DNA of 64,000 nt from Candidatus Eremiobacterota bacterium (GTDB lineage: Bacteria; Vulcanimicrobiota; CADAWZ01; Ess09-12), in the NCBI GenBank assembly GCA_031082125.1, contig JAVHLM010000010.1:1-64000 (forward strand), written 5' to 3'. The stretch's first letter is position 1, and every line of letters begins with the position of its first letter. Position numbers and translations under genes: made by a program. The notes beneath the pieces are model-generated. The model saw only the letters and a program-made list of their open reading frames with translations. It made no database searches and had not been told where the DNA came from. This document shows, piece by piece, positions 1-9,201 of this stretch.

Positions 1-114
1 GCTTGTAGCGACCACCACGTTGGTCTTGACAAAAAGTAGCCTTCTCATGTAAGAGGCATTCCCCGCCGGGTGAAAAAGGGTGAGAGGAAGATGACGTGGA
101 AATGGGGAGAGTAA

Positions 115-282
115 AGAAGGGCCGATATTCTCGGGACTACCGTCGCTCCCACGTGGGAGCAGCTTGGAAAGCTTGGAGCCATCGCGGTCATCAGGACTTT
201 TCTCAATTACTTCCTGGGGCGCGAGGTAAGGGAGATCGAGAGTGAAGAAAAGGGAAGGCAGAAAGGGGGAGGTGATCTATGA
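115..282 (+). pseudogene. C-terminal remnant of a DUF1622 family membrane protein
   Basis: The frame that ends in TGA at 280-282 encodes about 55 residues including APTWEQLGKLGAIAVIRTFL followed by NYFLGREV, which I recognise as the conserved last part of DUF1622 integral membrane proteins. The frame is closed upstream by TAA at 112-114 and has no usable start codon, and the sequence before it (1-114) does not continue the family in any frame I could follow. The stop overlaps the ATG of the next gene as ATGA, which suggests the two were once translationally coupled. I infer a gene that has lost its 5' part. A sequencing frameshift is the alternative. Confidence 0.55.
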
Positions 283-710
283 GCACGCCACCATCTGAAG
301 AAAAGGTTGCAGTGAATCCCAATGAGCCTGCAGCGAAGCGAACCGATCTCGCCTATGAGCGCACGCGCTTCGCGGCTGATCGCACGCTGATGGCCTGGAT
401 ACGCACCTCCCTCTCCATGATCAGTTTCGGGTTCACGATATTCAAGTTCTTCCAGTACCTCCAGGAATCAAAGTCTTTTGAGCTTGTGAAGGGGCACCAT
501 GGGGCCAGGAACCTGGGCATGCTGATGACCCTGCTGGGCACATGCCTCCTCATCCCCGCCACCGTGGAATACCTGCTGTTTTTAAGGCGCATCAGCAAAG
601 AGGCCCACCAGAAGTTTCCAGTATCCACAGCCCTTCTTGCCGCCTTTCTTCTCTCGATTCTGGGCCTCCTTGCAATAATGAACCTTTTGTTCAACATCGG
701 CCCCCTTTAA
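279..710 (+). CDS. DUF202 family inner-membrane protein
   Basis: 143 residues with an N-terminal hydrophilic stretch, then the DUF202 signature (RTLMAWIRTSL, residues 35-45) leading into three predicted membrane segments at about 45-60, 80-102 and 115-140. This is the YidH-like family of small inner-membrane proteins of unknown function. The ATG is preceded by a strong GGGGGAGGTG site at 265-274. It overlaps the stop of the DUF1622 remnant by the ATGA arrangement, so it probably belonged to a two-gene membrane-protein operon. No biochemical role is known, and the family assignment is firmer than any function. Confidence 0.85.
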   Translation: MSTPPSEEKVAVNPNEPAAKRTDLAYERTRFAADRTLMAWIRTSLSMISFGFTIFKFFQYLQESKSFELVKGHHGARNLGMLMTLLGTCLLIPATVEYLLFLRRISKEAHQKFPVSTALLAAFLLSILGLLAIMNLLFNIGPL

Positions 711-739
711 ACGAGGGATAAAGCTTCCAGGTTTTTCCA

Positions 740-1636
740 GTGGCGAGCCCTATGTGCCACAGTGGTGGAAAGGACAGTATTGTGGAAATTCCCTGCAAGG
801 TGCTGAATCATCTCTTCGTTATCGTCACGATGCTCTCCATCGGTCTCATGGTGACCGGCGGGGAGATCATGGCAGCGCTTAATGATAAGAAGCGAATCGC
901 GCGAATATTCCTGGCGAATCTTGTTTTTGTTCCCCTGCTGGGCCTGCTGATTGTGAAGGTTTTTAATCTGCCTGCCGATGTCCGGGCGGGAGTTCTTCTG
1001 CTGGCCCTCGCTCCCGGGGGAGTGAACGCCATCCAGTTCACCGGCAAGGTAAAGAGCCATATGGCCTTCGCCGCCGGCATGCTCTTCCTTCTTAATATCA
1101 TTGCCATCTTATTCACTCCCCTCTTGGCGAATGTCATTCTGCCCTCGCAAATAAAGGTATCGTTTCCTTACTTCCGGATCATAGGGCTTCTTATCGCCCT
1201 CCTTCTTGTGCCCCTCCTGGCGGGGTTCTCCCTCCACAGGCAGTTTCCCCGTCTCTCGGAGCGCATCGCCATGCCCGTGGTGATTATCTCCAACGTGCTG
1301 TTTGTCGCCGTGATAGTGCTGACAATGGCGGTAAAGAAAGAGGCAATAAAGGAGATCGGCTGGCACCTGGTGGCAGCCCTGCTTATCCTTATTGTGGGCT
1401 CAATGCTTATCGGCTGGTTTCTTGGAGGGCCTGAGAGAGGAGTGCGCAGGATTGCAGCCACAAATACAAGCATGCGGAATGCGGTGTTGTGCCTGATGCT
1501 CGCCGTGACGGGCCTGCCGGAGAGGGATGTTGACCTGGTCATCCTCGCATTCATGGCGCTCATGGTGCCGCCGAATATGCTCTTTATGGTGTACCACACA
1601 CTTAAGGAGAAAAGGAGCCGCCCTCCCGCGAATTGA
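740..1636 (+). CDS. Bile acid:sodium symporter (SBF/BASS) family transporter
   Basis: 298 residues of nearly continuous hydrophobic segments (eight to nine helices). The conserved motif region LALAPGGVNAIQFTGK (residues about 90-105), followed by a long run of helices, matches the SBF/BASS family (PF01758) of sodium-coupled organic-anion carriers. The start is uncertain. GTG at 740 gives the longest frame, but the first 14-15 residues look non-conserved, and GTG at 782 (VEIPCKV) is an equally plausible start. It follows the DUF202 gene by about 30 bases and may be cotranscribed. Substrate cannot be predicted; the family ranges from bile acids to pyruvate and pantoate. Confidence 0.75.
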   Translation: MASPMCHSGGKDSIVEIPCKVLNHLFVIVTMLSIGLMVTGGEIMAALNDKKRIARIFLANLVFVPLLGLLIVKVFNLPADVRAGVLLLALAPGGVNAIQFTGKVKSHMAFAAGMLFLLNIIAILFTPLLANVILPSQIKVSFPYFRIIGLLIALLLVPLLAGFSLHRQFPRLSERIAMPVVIISNVLFVAVIVLTMAVKKEAIKEIGWHLVAALLILIVGSMLIGWFLGGPERGVRRIAATNTSMRNAVLCLMLAVTGLPERDVDLVILAFMALMVPPNMLFMVYHTLKEKRSRPPAN

Positions 1637-1638
1637 TC

Positions 1639-3495
1639 CTATTCTTTTTCTTCCCCGCCGGAGTCCACCCTGAACGAGGGGGCCCTGTAATCTTTTGCAA
1701 GGTAGCGCCCGGGAATGGTCACCCTGTTGCCGTCGCGAAGTGATGTGTAGTGGGGCGACATTATTTCAACGCCGGCCTCGTCGAAGAATTTGCGTATGTT
1801 GTGATGGAGGTCGGAAGAAATCACGAGGTATTGCTGAGGATTGTCAATATGAACTCCCACCGTGTAGGTCACATAGAAATCGCTTAGATTTTTCTGCCAT
1901 ACGAAGGGCTTCGGATCCTTCAATACCCCTTCCGTCGCTTCGCCGGCCTTGACAAAGAGGTCGGCCACGACTTCGCCATGGGCATCATAGCCAAGGGTTA
2001 CCTCGGAGAAGACAATGGTGCTCCCCACCTCCTCCACGGGACTGGTCAGGTTGGTCACGGGATTCTGAAGGAAGTAGGAATTGGGAATGATAATGTCCTG
2101 CCTCGCCGGGGTGCGGAGCCTCGTGCTAACGATGGACATTTCCACCACATCACCGGTGTAGCTGCCTGCAATTATCCGGTCTCCCATCTTGAAGGTGCGG
2201 GATATGAGAATTATAAAGCCGGCAAAGATGCTCCCTACAAAAGTGCTTGAGCCCAGCGAGATCACGATGCCCGCAAAAATCGAGATGCCCTTGAATACAG
2301 GCAGATCATAGCCGGGCAGGTTGGGTATAATCAGAATAAGGCCGAAAAAATAGATCATGACCCTTGCAATTTTATGGTATATGCTCGCGAAGGGCTTATA
2401 GACGCTGCGAATCGTTATCGCGCCGTTCTGTATGGCCTGAAACACCGTATCGCAGAGCCCCAGGAACATCCTGGTCAAGAGGACGAAGATAATAAGAAAG
2501 AGCAGCTTGGGAAGATAAAGAAGTATTGAATACCCCGCCTTCCTCACATAGGAGAGGGGGGTTTCGAAGAGGGCGGTGCGCAGGTCCCGGGTGCCGGGAA
2601 AGTGGGCGAGAAGGTACTCCATGAAGAAGGCGAATGATATGATGAATACGGCAGCGCTGAGCACTGAAACCGCTGAAATGATGCCCGATACGATTTTCCC
2701 CTCTGAGAGTATCACGGCGTTATGTATCTTGAGAGGCCTGATGCGCTTCCCCTCCATTGCCACGAGACGCCGCTCGAGCCACCTTATCGCTATGATGGCA
2801 AGTACGAGGGCAAGGATGAAGATCACTGCGCCGGTTACGCCAGTTCTTGCGCCCTCTTTTTTCCTCTCCTCCCATTTTTTTGCGGCGGTCTGCCGCTGGA
2901 GCTCACGTATGAAGTCGATATAGCGCTCGCCGACGGTGAGGGTTCTCGCTCCCTTGAGAGGCACATCATTGATATCGATTCGGAAAATATAGCTCTTGCC
3001 GTAATAAATCCTGCAGACCCCAGTGCTCTCGTCGTACTGCGCCTGAAATTCTTCCGGGATGGATTCGGGATCATTGATTATGGCGCTGAGCCTCTGGGAT
3101 ACGAACTGGACCCTCTTCTCAAGCGGGAGCAGACTTGAGGATACGTAGAGCTTGAAGAGGTTGACGCCGTTCACGGTGACATACCGGCCTCCCGGTTTTT
3201 CAGGTATGACCAGATCTTCCGGCACCGGATCATCAGCATCAGGCGCGGCAGCGGAAGGGAGAGGTTTTGCCGGTCGCAACGGAGTTGCCTGCGGGGCAGG
3301 TGTCTCACTTGCCGGTGCGGTAATGGCAGGCGGGGATTTTGTCACCTCCGGGGACGAAGGCTCAGCCGTGTCGTAAGGGGCGGGGGAGGAGGCCATGCAA
3401 TGAGAGCTATCGGCAGAAAACAACGGCGCTAAAAGTGCAAGAGAAACTGCAAGTGCAATTAGACAGATAAATGAGCATAGAGAAGATCGAGCCAT
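1639..3495 (-). CDS. Mechanosensitive channel, MscS family, with periplasmic N-terminal domain
   Basis: 618 residues. A signal peptide (about 1-33) is followed by a Pro/Ala-rich linker and a soluble region of about 170 residues. Membrane helices follow at roughly 215-236, 270-293, 320-343, 372-393 and 402-436. The last carries the Gly/Ala-rich pore-helix pattern GSSTFVGSIFAGFIIL, followed by the MscS beta-domain region with VSTRLRTPARQDIIIPNS. The cytoplasmic C-terminal domain is complete. Such channels open on membrane tension and release solutes during hypo-osmotic shock. The ATG has a GAGGGGG site seven bases upstream. Length fits the larger MscK/YbdG-like members with an extra periplasmic domain. 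Confidence 0.88.
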   Translation of the reverse strand: MARSSLCSFICLIALAVSLALLAPLFSADSSHCMASSPAPYDTAEPSSPEVTKSPPAITAPASETPAPQATPLRPAKPLPSAAAPDADDPVPEDLVIPEKPGGRYVTVNGVNLFKLYVSSSLLPLEKRVQFVSQRLSAIINDPESIPEEFQAQYDESTGVCRIYYGKSYIFRIDINDVPLKGARTLTVGERYIDFIRELQRQTAAKKWEERKKEGARTGVTGAVIFILALVLAIIAIRWLERRLVAMEGKRIRPLKIHNAVILSEGKIVSGIISAVSVLSAAVFIISFAFFMEYLLAHFPGTRDLRTALFETPLSYVRKAGYSILLYLPKLLFLIIFVLLTRMFLGLCDTVFQAIQNGAITIRSVYKPFASIYHKIARVMIYFFGLILIIPNLPGYDLPVFKGISIFAGIVISLGSSTFVGSIFAGFIILISRTFKMGDRIIAGSYTGDVVEMSIVSTRLRTPARQDIIIPNSYFLQNPVTNLTSPVEEVGSTIVFSEVTLGYDAHGEVVADLFVKAGEATEGVLKDPKPFVWQKNLSDFYVTYTVGVHIDNPQQYLVISSDLHHNIRKFFDEAGVEIMSPHYTSLRDGNRVTIPGRYLAKDYRAPSFRVDSGGEEKE

Positions 3496-3600
3496 AGTTC
3501 CCCCTCTGAGAAGGCCCGGAGGATCCCGGGCTGAGTGTTTTCACTGCAAGGTATTTCTACAGAGCTCTTCTCTCACCTTTATAATCAACGGGGGAGATGC

Positions 3601-4758
3601 CTATTTCTTCCTGCCTGGCGGGAAAGGTACCTCCATATACAGATCGTGATGGCATTCCTTGAGAAGGCTTCTTATAGGGATTTTCTGGGGGCAGGATTCC
3701 TCGCACAGGCCGCACTCCACGCACTCCGTGGCCCGGTTGTCATGGACCATATACATCATTTTGGCCCACATGACATCATGGTAAAGGTAGAGGTCATTGT
3801 AGAGGGAAAAGATCCTGGGAATGGCCACTTCCCGGGGGCAGGGCAGGCAGTACGCGCATGCGGTGCAGGGAATCCTGATCTTCCGGCGGTAGAGGGCTCT
3901 CACCTTCTCCACGAGCTCCAGCTCAGCGGCCGTGAGATTCCCGGGGGCCGCCTCGCCCGCGATGCGGCAATTTTCGGTGACCTGCTCCATGCCGTTCATG
4001 CCGCTGAGGACAAGCGACACTTCCGGCTGGTTCCAGAGCCAGCGGAATGCCCACTCGGCCGGGGAGCGCTTCAGCGGGGCGCTGTTCCAGAGCTCCATGA
4101 TATCATCGGGGACACCGGCTGCGAGCCTTCCTCCCCTGAGGGGCTCCATCACGATGACTCCAATGCCCCTTGATGCGGCGTGGCTCATTCCTTCCTCCCC
4201 CGCCTGGAACTCCCGGTCCATGAAATTATATTGAATCTGGCAGCAGTCCCAGTCCATGCTGTCTATGATCTCCTTGAAGACGGGGAGCTCGTCGTGGAAT
4301 GAAAAGCCCCTATACCTGATACGGCCATCCTTTACGGCCCTCCCCAGGAACTCCTCGAGGCCGAGATCCCTGAGCTTGTCCCACCAGATGCGCTTCAGGG
4401 CATGGACCAGATAAAAGTCTATATGATCCGTGGCGAGGCGCCGAAGCTGCTCGTTGAGATATTTGTCAAAATCGCCGGGAGTCTCAATGGCCCAGGAGGG
4501 GAGCTTCGTGGCAAGATTGACCTTGTCCCTGTGCGCACCCTTCAGCGCTCTTCCTGTGAAAGGCTCACTCATTCCCTGGTGGTAGGGATAGGCAGTGTCA
4601 ATATAGTTTACGCCATGATCAACAGCCGCGTGGATGAGCCTGGTTGACTCCGCTTCGTCTATCGCTCCGTAATTCCCGTCGATAACGGGGAGACGCATGC
4701 AGCCGAACCCGAGGATTGAAACACTGCACCCTGTTTTGCCTATCTTCCTGTGGAGCAT
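3601..4758 (-). CDS. Aldo/keto reductase with C-terminal 4Fe-4S ferredoxin domain
   Basis: 385 residues. Residues 1-270 form the NADPH-dependent aldo/keto reductase barrel, with the catalytic tetrad visible as Asp/Tyr in NYIDTAYPY, Lys in NLATKLPS and His in FYLVHALK. The C-terminal part has two cysteine clusters (CTACAYCLPCP and CVECGLCEESCP), which predict one or two 4Fe-4S clusters; this architecture is widespread in anaerobes and facultative bacteria. I chose the start at 4758 because GGAGGT lies nine bases upstream and the protein then begins at the conserved barrel strand. The gene is 72 bases downstream of the glucosidase on the same strand and probably shares its transcript. Confidence 0.88.
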   Translation of the reverse strand: MLHRKIGKTGCSVSILGFGCMRLPVIDGNYGAIDEAESTRLIHAAVDHGVNYIDTAYPYHQGMSEPFTGRALKGAHRDKVNLATKLPSWAIETPGDFDKYLNEQLRRLATDHIDFYLVHALKRIWWDKLRDLGLEEFLGRAVKDGRIRYRGFSFHDELPVFKEIIDSMDWDCCQIQYNFMDREFQAGEEGMSHAASRGIGVIVMEPLRGGRLAAGVPDDIMELWNSAPLKRSPAEWAFRWLWNQPEVSLVLSGMNGMEQVTENCRIAGEAAPGNLTAAELELVEKVRALYRRKIRIPCTACAYCLPCPREVAIPRIFSLYNDLYLYHDVMWAKMMYMVHDNRATECVECGLCEESCPQKIPIRSLLKECHHDLYMEVPFPPGRKK

Positions 4759-4830
4759 TGGCAGTACCTCCGAGAGAAAAGCCTGTGCACCAGGGATCCT
4801 CCCCTGGTGCACAGTGACTGTCAATCGTTC

Positions 4831-7590
4831 CTAGCGTTTCGCGCCGACAGGCTCCTTATAGACGAACGCGGCTTTCCCTTCCAGGAGCTCCCTGGAATCA
4901 AGGTAAGAATAAAGATGGATCAGACGGGCCACGAGGCCGGTCCACCCCGTCTGGTGGCTTGCGCCCAGGCCGGCGCCGTTGTCGCCATGGAAATACTCGT
5001 AGAAGAGCAAGTGGTCCCGGAAATGCGGATCTTCCTGGAACTTCCGGTCGCCGCCGAAGACGGGGCGCTTTCCCTCTCTGTTGCGGGTAAAGATTGATTC
5101 GAGGCGCCTCGCTATCTCCCTGCTCACCTCGAAGAGGCTCATCATGTTCCCCGAGCCCGTGGGGCACTCGACCTGCAATTCATCACCGTAGAATTGATAG
5201 AGCTGGAGAAGGGATCTCAGGATGAGGACATTCATGGGGAGCCACACGGGTCCCCGCCAGTTTGAGTTGCCGCCGAACATCCCTGTCGAGGACTCAGCCG
5301 GCTCATAGTCCACGCGGTATTCCTGGCCCTGGATATTCAGGACATAGGGGTCTTTGAGGTGACGCCGCGAGATGCCCCGAATACCATAGTCTCCCAGGAA
5401 CTCATTCTCGTCGAGCATGATGGAGAGAATCCGGCGGATCTTCGGCTCGTCCACGAGGGAGAGGAGCCGGCCCCTCTTGTACTTTGCCTGCCAGGCCATC
5501 TGGGATTTGAAATGCTCCTTCAGGACGGGAAGCCTGTCCAGGCGCTTCAGTGCCATCTCAACGAGGCCGGGGAATTTCTCGAGGACTTCGTTTGTCAGGA
5601 CTGTAGAGGCACAGAGAGGAAGGAGGCCCACCAGGGAGCGCACCTTCAGGCGCTTCGACCGCCCGTCGGGGAGGCGGAGCACATCATAGAAGAAGCCGTC
5701 CTTGTCATCCCACATGCCCTCTCCGCCCATCCGGTAGATGGAATTGGCAATCCAGAGGAAATGATCGACAAATTTAAGGGCCAGCGGCTCATAGGTGGGA
5801 TCATGGGTGGCAAGCTCGAGGGAGATCTGCATCATGTTCTGGGTATAGAGGGCCATCCAGGCGGTGCCGTCAGCCTGCTCCAGGTGCCCCCCCGTGGGAA
5901 GGGGAGAGCTGCGGTCAAAGACACCGATGTTGTCGAGGCCCAGGAAGCCTCCCTCGAAGATGTTGTTTCCCGCGCGGTCTTTCCTGTTGACCCACCAGGT
6001 GAAATTCATCAGCAGCTTGCTGAACATGGCTTTCAGGAACTCCAGGTCTCCCTTGCCGCTGAGCTCTTTTTCCATCTGGTAGATATAGAAAGTGGCCCAG
6101 GGATGCACAGGGGGATTTACATCGCTGAAGTTCCACTCGTAGGCCGGTATCTGGCCGTTGGGATGGAGATAGGTCTGGTGGAGCAGCAGCCTGAGCTGCT
6201 CCTTGGCAAAATCAAGGTCCACAATCCCGAGAGCCACTGTGTGGAAGGCCAGGTCCCATGCGGCGTACCATGGGTATTCCCACTTGTCGGGCATGGAAAC
6301 GATGTCGTGATTCACCATGTGGTACCATTCCCTGTTCCTGGCCGACCCTTGGCTGCCTGGCACATAGGGATCGATACCACGCTCAACGAGCCAGCGGTCC
6401 ACGTCGTAGTAAAAGTATTGCTTGGTCCAGAGCATGCCCGCCAGGGCCTGGCGCATCACGAGGCGCTCATCGCCACTCACTTTGGGGGGGGTGATGGAAT
6501 GATAGAAGGCATCGGCCTCTTCCTGGCGCTCTTTCATTATTTTATCGAAGCGGGCGGCAAAGGGTGCCGAGGGGCTTTTTGAAGAGGCAGGAGCCTCCGT
6601 CGTGATCCGGAGCCTCACGACGGCTTCTTTCCCCGGGCCCACGGAAAGCACATAATGAGGTGAAGCTTTTGTCCCTCTCTCATGAGGATTCACGGCGTCC
6701 TTCCTGCCGTTGACAAGGTAGTTGTTGATGCCGTCCTTCACGTAAGGACTCTGGTTTCTTGTCCCGAAAATGCGCTCATTGTTGGTCTCATTTTCGGTAA
6801 AGAGAAGAGGGACCTCACCTTCGCAGATAAAATAATAGTTGCCCAGCTCATGGTGGGAGGCTTTCAATGCCGTGGAGCCCTTGGGGCCATTTATGGCCTC
6901 AAGCACAGGCTTTGGCGGCTTTTCTTCTCCCTCGCGCGCCCAGGACCAGGTGTTCCTGAACCAGAGAGTAGGCAGGATGTGAAGGGGCGCCTCACTGTCG
7001 CCGCGGTTGCAGGCCGTTATTTTTATCAGGATCTCATCGGGAGCCTCCTTGGCAAACTCTGCAAAGACGTCGAAATAGCGGTCATGGTCGAAGACGCCGG
7101 TATGGATAAGCTCATATTCAAAGTCGCGGCGTGAGAGTTTTGCGTTGGTCTTTACAATCTTGCCGTAAGGAAACTCCTCCTGGGGATACTTGTAAAGGTA
7201 TTTCATATAGGAGTGGGTAGGCGTGCTGTCCAGGTAGTAGTAATATTCCTTCACGTCCTCGCCGTGGTTACCCTCACTGTTGGAGAGGCCGAAGAGCCTC
7301 TCCTTGATGATGGGATCGTTCCCGTTCCACAGGGCCAGCGCGAAACAGAGGCGCTGCTTCTCGTCGGATATTCCTCCCAGGCCGTCTTCTCCCCAGCGGT
7401 ATGCCCTCGAGCGCGCCTGGTCATGGGTGAAATAGTCCCATGCGTTCCCCGACTGGCTGTAGTCCTCGCGGACGGTGCCCCACTGGCGATCACTCAGGTA
7501 AGGCCCCCAGAACTTCCATGGCGCCTTCTTTTTCTGTTCCTCTTCAAGCCTTTTCCCTTCTGCAGTCTCTTCCCCCTGTTTCATAGCCAT
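4831..7590 (-). CDS. GH63-like glucosidase (MGH1-type glycoside hydrolase)
   Basis: 919 residues. The N-terminal signature WGPYLSDRQWGTVREDYS, then RSRAYRWGEDGLGG and NHGEDVKEYYYYLDSTPTHS, are typical of the large bacterial 'glucosidase' group related to GH63 and mannosylglycerate hydrolases. An (alpha/alpha)6 barrel occupies the second half (WEYPWYAAWDLAFH, NWRGPVWLPMN). There is no signal peptide, so it is probably cytoplasmic and acts on imported oligosaccharides or a compatible-solute glycoside; the exact substrate is not deducible. A good GGAGGT site precedes the ATG at 7590. A promoter with an embedded palindrome lies at 7670-7713. Confidence 0.85.
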   Translation of the reverse strand: MAMKQGEETAEGKRLEEEQKKKAPWKFWGPYLSDRQWGTVREDYSQSGNAWDYFTHDQARSRAYRWGEDGLGGISDEKQRLCFALALWNGNDPIIKERLFGLSNSEGNHGEDVKEYYYYLDSTPTHSYMKYLYKYPQEEFPYGKIVKTNAKLSRRDFEYELIHTGVFDHDRYFDVFAEFAKEAPDEILIKITACNRGDSEAPLHILPTLWFRNTWSWAREGEEKPPKPVLEAINGPKGSTALKASHHELGNYYFICEGEVPLLFTENETNNERIFGTRNQSPYVKDGINNYLVNGRKDAVNPHERGTKASPHYVLSVGPGKEAVVRLRITTEAPASSKSPSAPFAARFDKIMKERQEEADAFYHSITPPKVSGDERLVMRQALAGMLWTKQYFYYDVDRWLVERGIDPYVPGSQGSARNREWYHMVNHDIVSMPDKWEYPWYAAWDLAFHTVALGIVDLDFAKEQLRLLLHQTYLHPNGQIPAYEWNFSDVNPPVHPWATFYIYQMEKELSGKGDLEFLKAMFSKLLMNFTWWVNRKDRAGNNIFEGGFLGLDNIGVFDRSSPLPTGGHLEQADGTAWMALYTQNMMQISLELATHDPTYEPLALKFVDHFLWIANSIYRMGGEGMWDDKDGFFYDVLRLPDGRSKRLKVRSLVGLLPLCASTVLTNEVLEKFPGLVEMALKRLDRLPVLKEHFKSQMAWQAKYKRGRLLSLVDEPKIRRILSIMLDENEFLGDYGIRGISRRHLKDPYVLNIQGQEYRVDYEPAESSTGMFGGNSNWRGPVWLPMNVLILRSLLQLYQFYGDELQVECPTGSGNMMSLFEVSREIARRLESIFTRNREGKRPVFGGDRKFQEDPHFRDHLLFYEYFHGDNGAGLGASHQTGWTGLVARLIHLYSYLDSRELLEGKAAFVYKEPVGAKR

Positions 7591-7669
7591 TCATACCTCC
7601 TGTATATTATAATGATAATATCCATGCAGACCTGTCTGATAAAGCGCTCGCAACAGACATATTGACCAT

Positions 7670-7713
7670 ATTTTAGCAAGATGAGAGCATTTTGTCTATT
7701 TGGACCTTGGTCT
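7670..7713 (-). promoter_or_regulatory. Palindrome copy A with promoter for the glucosidase operon
   Basis: The core GGACCTTGGTCT lies at 7702-7713. Its left arm TGTCTA (7693-7698) reads TAGACA on the minus strand, five of six matches to the -35 consensus. Exactly 17 bp further on is TAAAAT (7670-7675), five of six matches to the -10 consensus. Transcription would start near 7663 and lead into the glucosidase at 7590. A repressor bound to the palindrome would cover the -35 box. Confidence 0.55.
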
Positions 7714-7845
7714 AATTCACCCCCACCGCGCTCTCAACCTTCCCGCTGCGTGATCTTTTTGCCTGCGGATCAAGAGAGGCCCTGATAAGGATCATGAGCT
7801 CCTGTTGTGCTGAAATTTCATACATTCCAGCAGAGAATGAGATGC

Positions 7846-7898
7846 TGTCCATTAGGACCAAGGTCCAGTTGACAGTAATGATGCTTTTGCATGATAAT
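7846..7898 (+). promoter_or_regulatory. Palindrome copy B with promoter for pilT
   Basis: The perfect core GGACCAAGGTCC is at 7855-7866. Two bases later is a consensus TTGACA (7869-7874), followed after 18 bp by GATAAT (7893-7898). This promoter points at pilT, with a leader of about 120 bases. The left arm TGTCCATT (7846-7853) and right arm AGTTGACA are near complementary, so the -35 is part of the extended palindrome. Confidence 0.55.
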
Positions 7899-8023
7899 AG
7901 AGATGGTTTCCGCACCTGCGCCTCATAAGAGAGTAAAGGAAGTCCGGGTGAAAATTAAAGGCTTTTTTTCAAAAAGATGAAAAGGTGAACCTGTTTAAGG
8001 AACTGAAAAGAAAGAGGTGTGCT

Positions 8024-9124
8024 ATGGCAAGTCAGACCACTGCTTCAAAAGAAGCCCTGCTCCCCATCCTGAAAAACGCGGTGGAGGCAAAAGCTTCGGA
8101 TATCCACCTGGTGATCGGCCGCCATCCCATGGTGAGACTTACGGGGACACTTGTTCCGCTCAAGGAGTTCCCCGTGCTTGAGCCTGATATGACGAAGGGA
8201 ATGATTTACGGCGTGCTCACCGATGAGCAGATCGTGGCTTTTGAGCGGGATCTTGAACTGGACTGCTCCTTTCAGATTCCCGATATCTCCCGTTTCAGGA
8301 CCAATGTGCACAGGCACAAAGATGGAGTCGGCGCTGCGCTTCGCGTAATCTCTTCCCGCATACCCGCGCCCGAGGAGATTGGACTTCCGGAATTGATACG
8401 GGAGTTCACCAGGCTGAAAAGCGGAATTGTGCTCGTTACCGGGACCACGGGAAGCGGAAAGTCCACGACACTGGCATGCATGATAGATATCATCAACCGT
8501 GAAAGAAGCGATCATATCATCACCATCGAGGATCCCATCGAGTTCGTCTATGAGCAGAAGCAGTGCGTCATTACCCAGCGCGAGGTGGGCAACCAGACTC
8601 ATTCCTTTGCCAACGCCCTCAAATCGGCCCTGCGCCAGGATCCCGATATCATACTCGTGGGAGAGATGCGCGACCTGGAAACAATCTCCCTGGCCCTTAC
8701 GGCGGCAGAAACAGGGCATCTGGTCTTCGGCACGCTGCACACCAGCGATGCGCCCAAGACCATAGACCGCATAGTGGATGTTTTCCCGCCGTACCAGCAG
8801 CAGCAGATAAAAGTGCAGCTCTCGACATGCCTGAGAGCGGTCATTGCGCAGACCCTGCTCCCTAAAGCAGACCACAGCGGCCGCGTCGCAGCGAGGGAGA
8901 TCCTTGTGACCACCCCCGCGGTGAGCAATCTCATCCGTGAAGGGAAGACGCACCAGATATACGGCGCCATTGAGACCGGGATGAAACAGGGTATGATATC
9001 CATGGACAGGTCGCTTGCAAACCTCGTAAAAGAGGCCGTTATCACCAGGGAAGAAGCCCTTGCCAAAGCTCATGATACCCGAACCATGGAATCCTACCTG
9101 GGGATGGCTACGAGCGGATGGTAA
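8024..9124 (+). CDS. pilT: Twitching motility ATPase PilT
   Basis: 366 residues with the complete PilT layout: N-terminal PAS-like domain; Walker A GTTGSGKST (140-148); Asp box around IITIEDPIEF (165-174); Walker B DIILVGEMRD (208-217); His box GTLHTSD (236-242); and a version of the AIRNLIRE motif, AVSNLIRE (299-306), that is characteristic of retraction ATPases. It powers depolymerisation of type IV pili at the inner membrane. The ATG at 8024 is preceded by AAAGAGGTG; a GTG 39 bases upstream is less likely. It stands apart from the pseudopilin genes at 53-57 kb and is paired with a cyclic-nucleotide/GAF protein downstream. Confidence 0.95.
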   Translation: MASQTTASKEALLPILKNAVEAKASDIHLVIGRHPMVRLTGTLVPLKEFPVLEPDMTKGMIYGVLTDEQIVAFERDLELDCSFQIPDISRFRTNVHRHKDGVGAALRVISSRIPAPEEIGLPELIREFTRLKSGIVLVTGTTGSGKSTTLACMIDIINRERSDHIITIEDPIEFVYEQKQCVITQREVGNQTHSFANALKSALRQDPDIILVGEMRDLETISLALTAAETGHLVFGTLHTSDAPKTIDRIVDVFPPYQQQQIKVQLSTCLRAVIAQTLLPKADHSGRVAAREILVTTPAVSNLIREGKTHQIYGAIETGMKQGMISMDRSLANLVKEAVITREEALAKAHDTRTMESYLGMATSGW

Positions 9125-9201
9125 GATTGGTCCTATTGAGAGAAACAGGACCGCATAGAAGCTTTTATGTTCATAGCTCACTATAGTAAGGGGGAGTGAA
9201 G

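Larger units (their letters stand above)
7591..8023. other. Divergent intergenic region between glucosidase and pilT with two palindrome copies
   Basis: This 433-base gap separates two divergent genes. It holds two copies of the GGACC-WW-GGTCC palindrome (cores at 7702-7713 and 7855-7866), each overlapping the -35 of one of the divergent promoters. The roughly 140 bases between them are open on the minus strand for 67 codons, but I recognise no protein family there and the frame has no ribosome-binding site, so I do not call a gene. No terminator is visible. Confidence 0.6.

Noticed and set aside
16-25. Inverted GACCA...TGGTC near the left edge, resembling the palindrome half-sites
   Set aside because: Spacing and arms differ; similarity is limited to five bases each side.
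5359-6582. 407-codon plus-strand frame inside the glucosidase gene
   Set aside because: It is a shadow of the minus-strand gene; composition follows the codon positions of the real gene and it has no recognisable domain.
7712-7915. 67-codon minus-strand frame between palindrome copies A and B
   Set aside because: No ribosome-binding site and no family resemblance, and it spans palindrome copy B (core 7855-7866) and the pilT promoter. Treated as non-coding.
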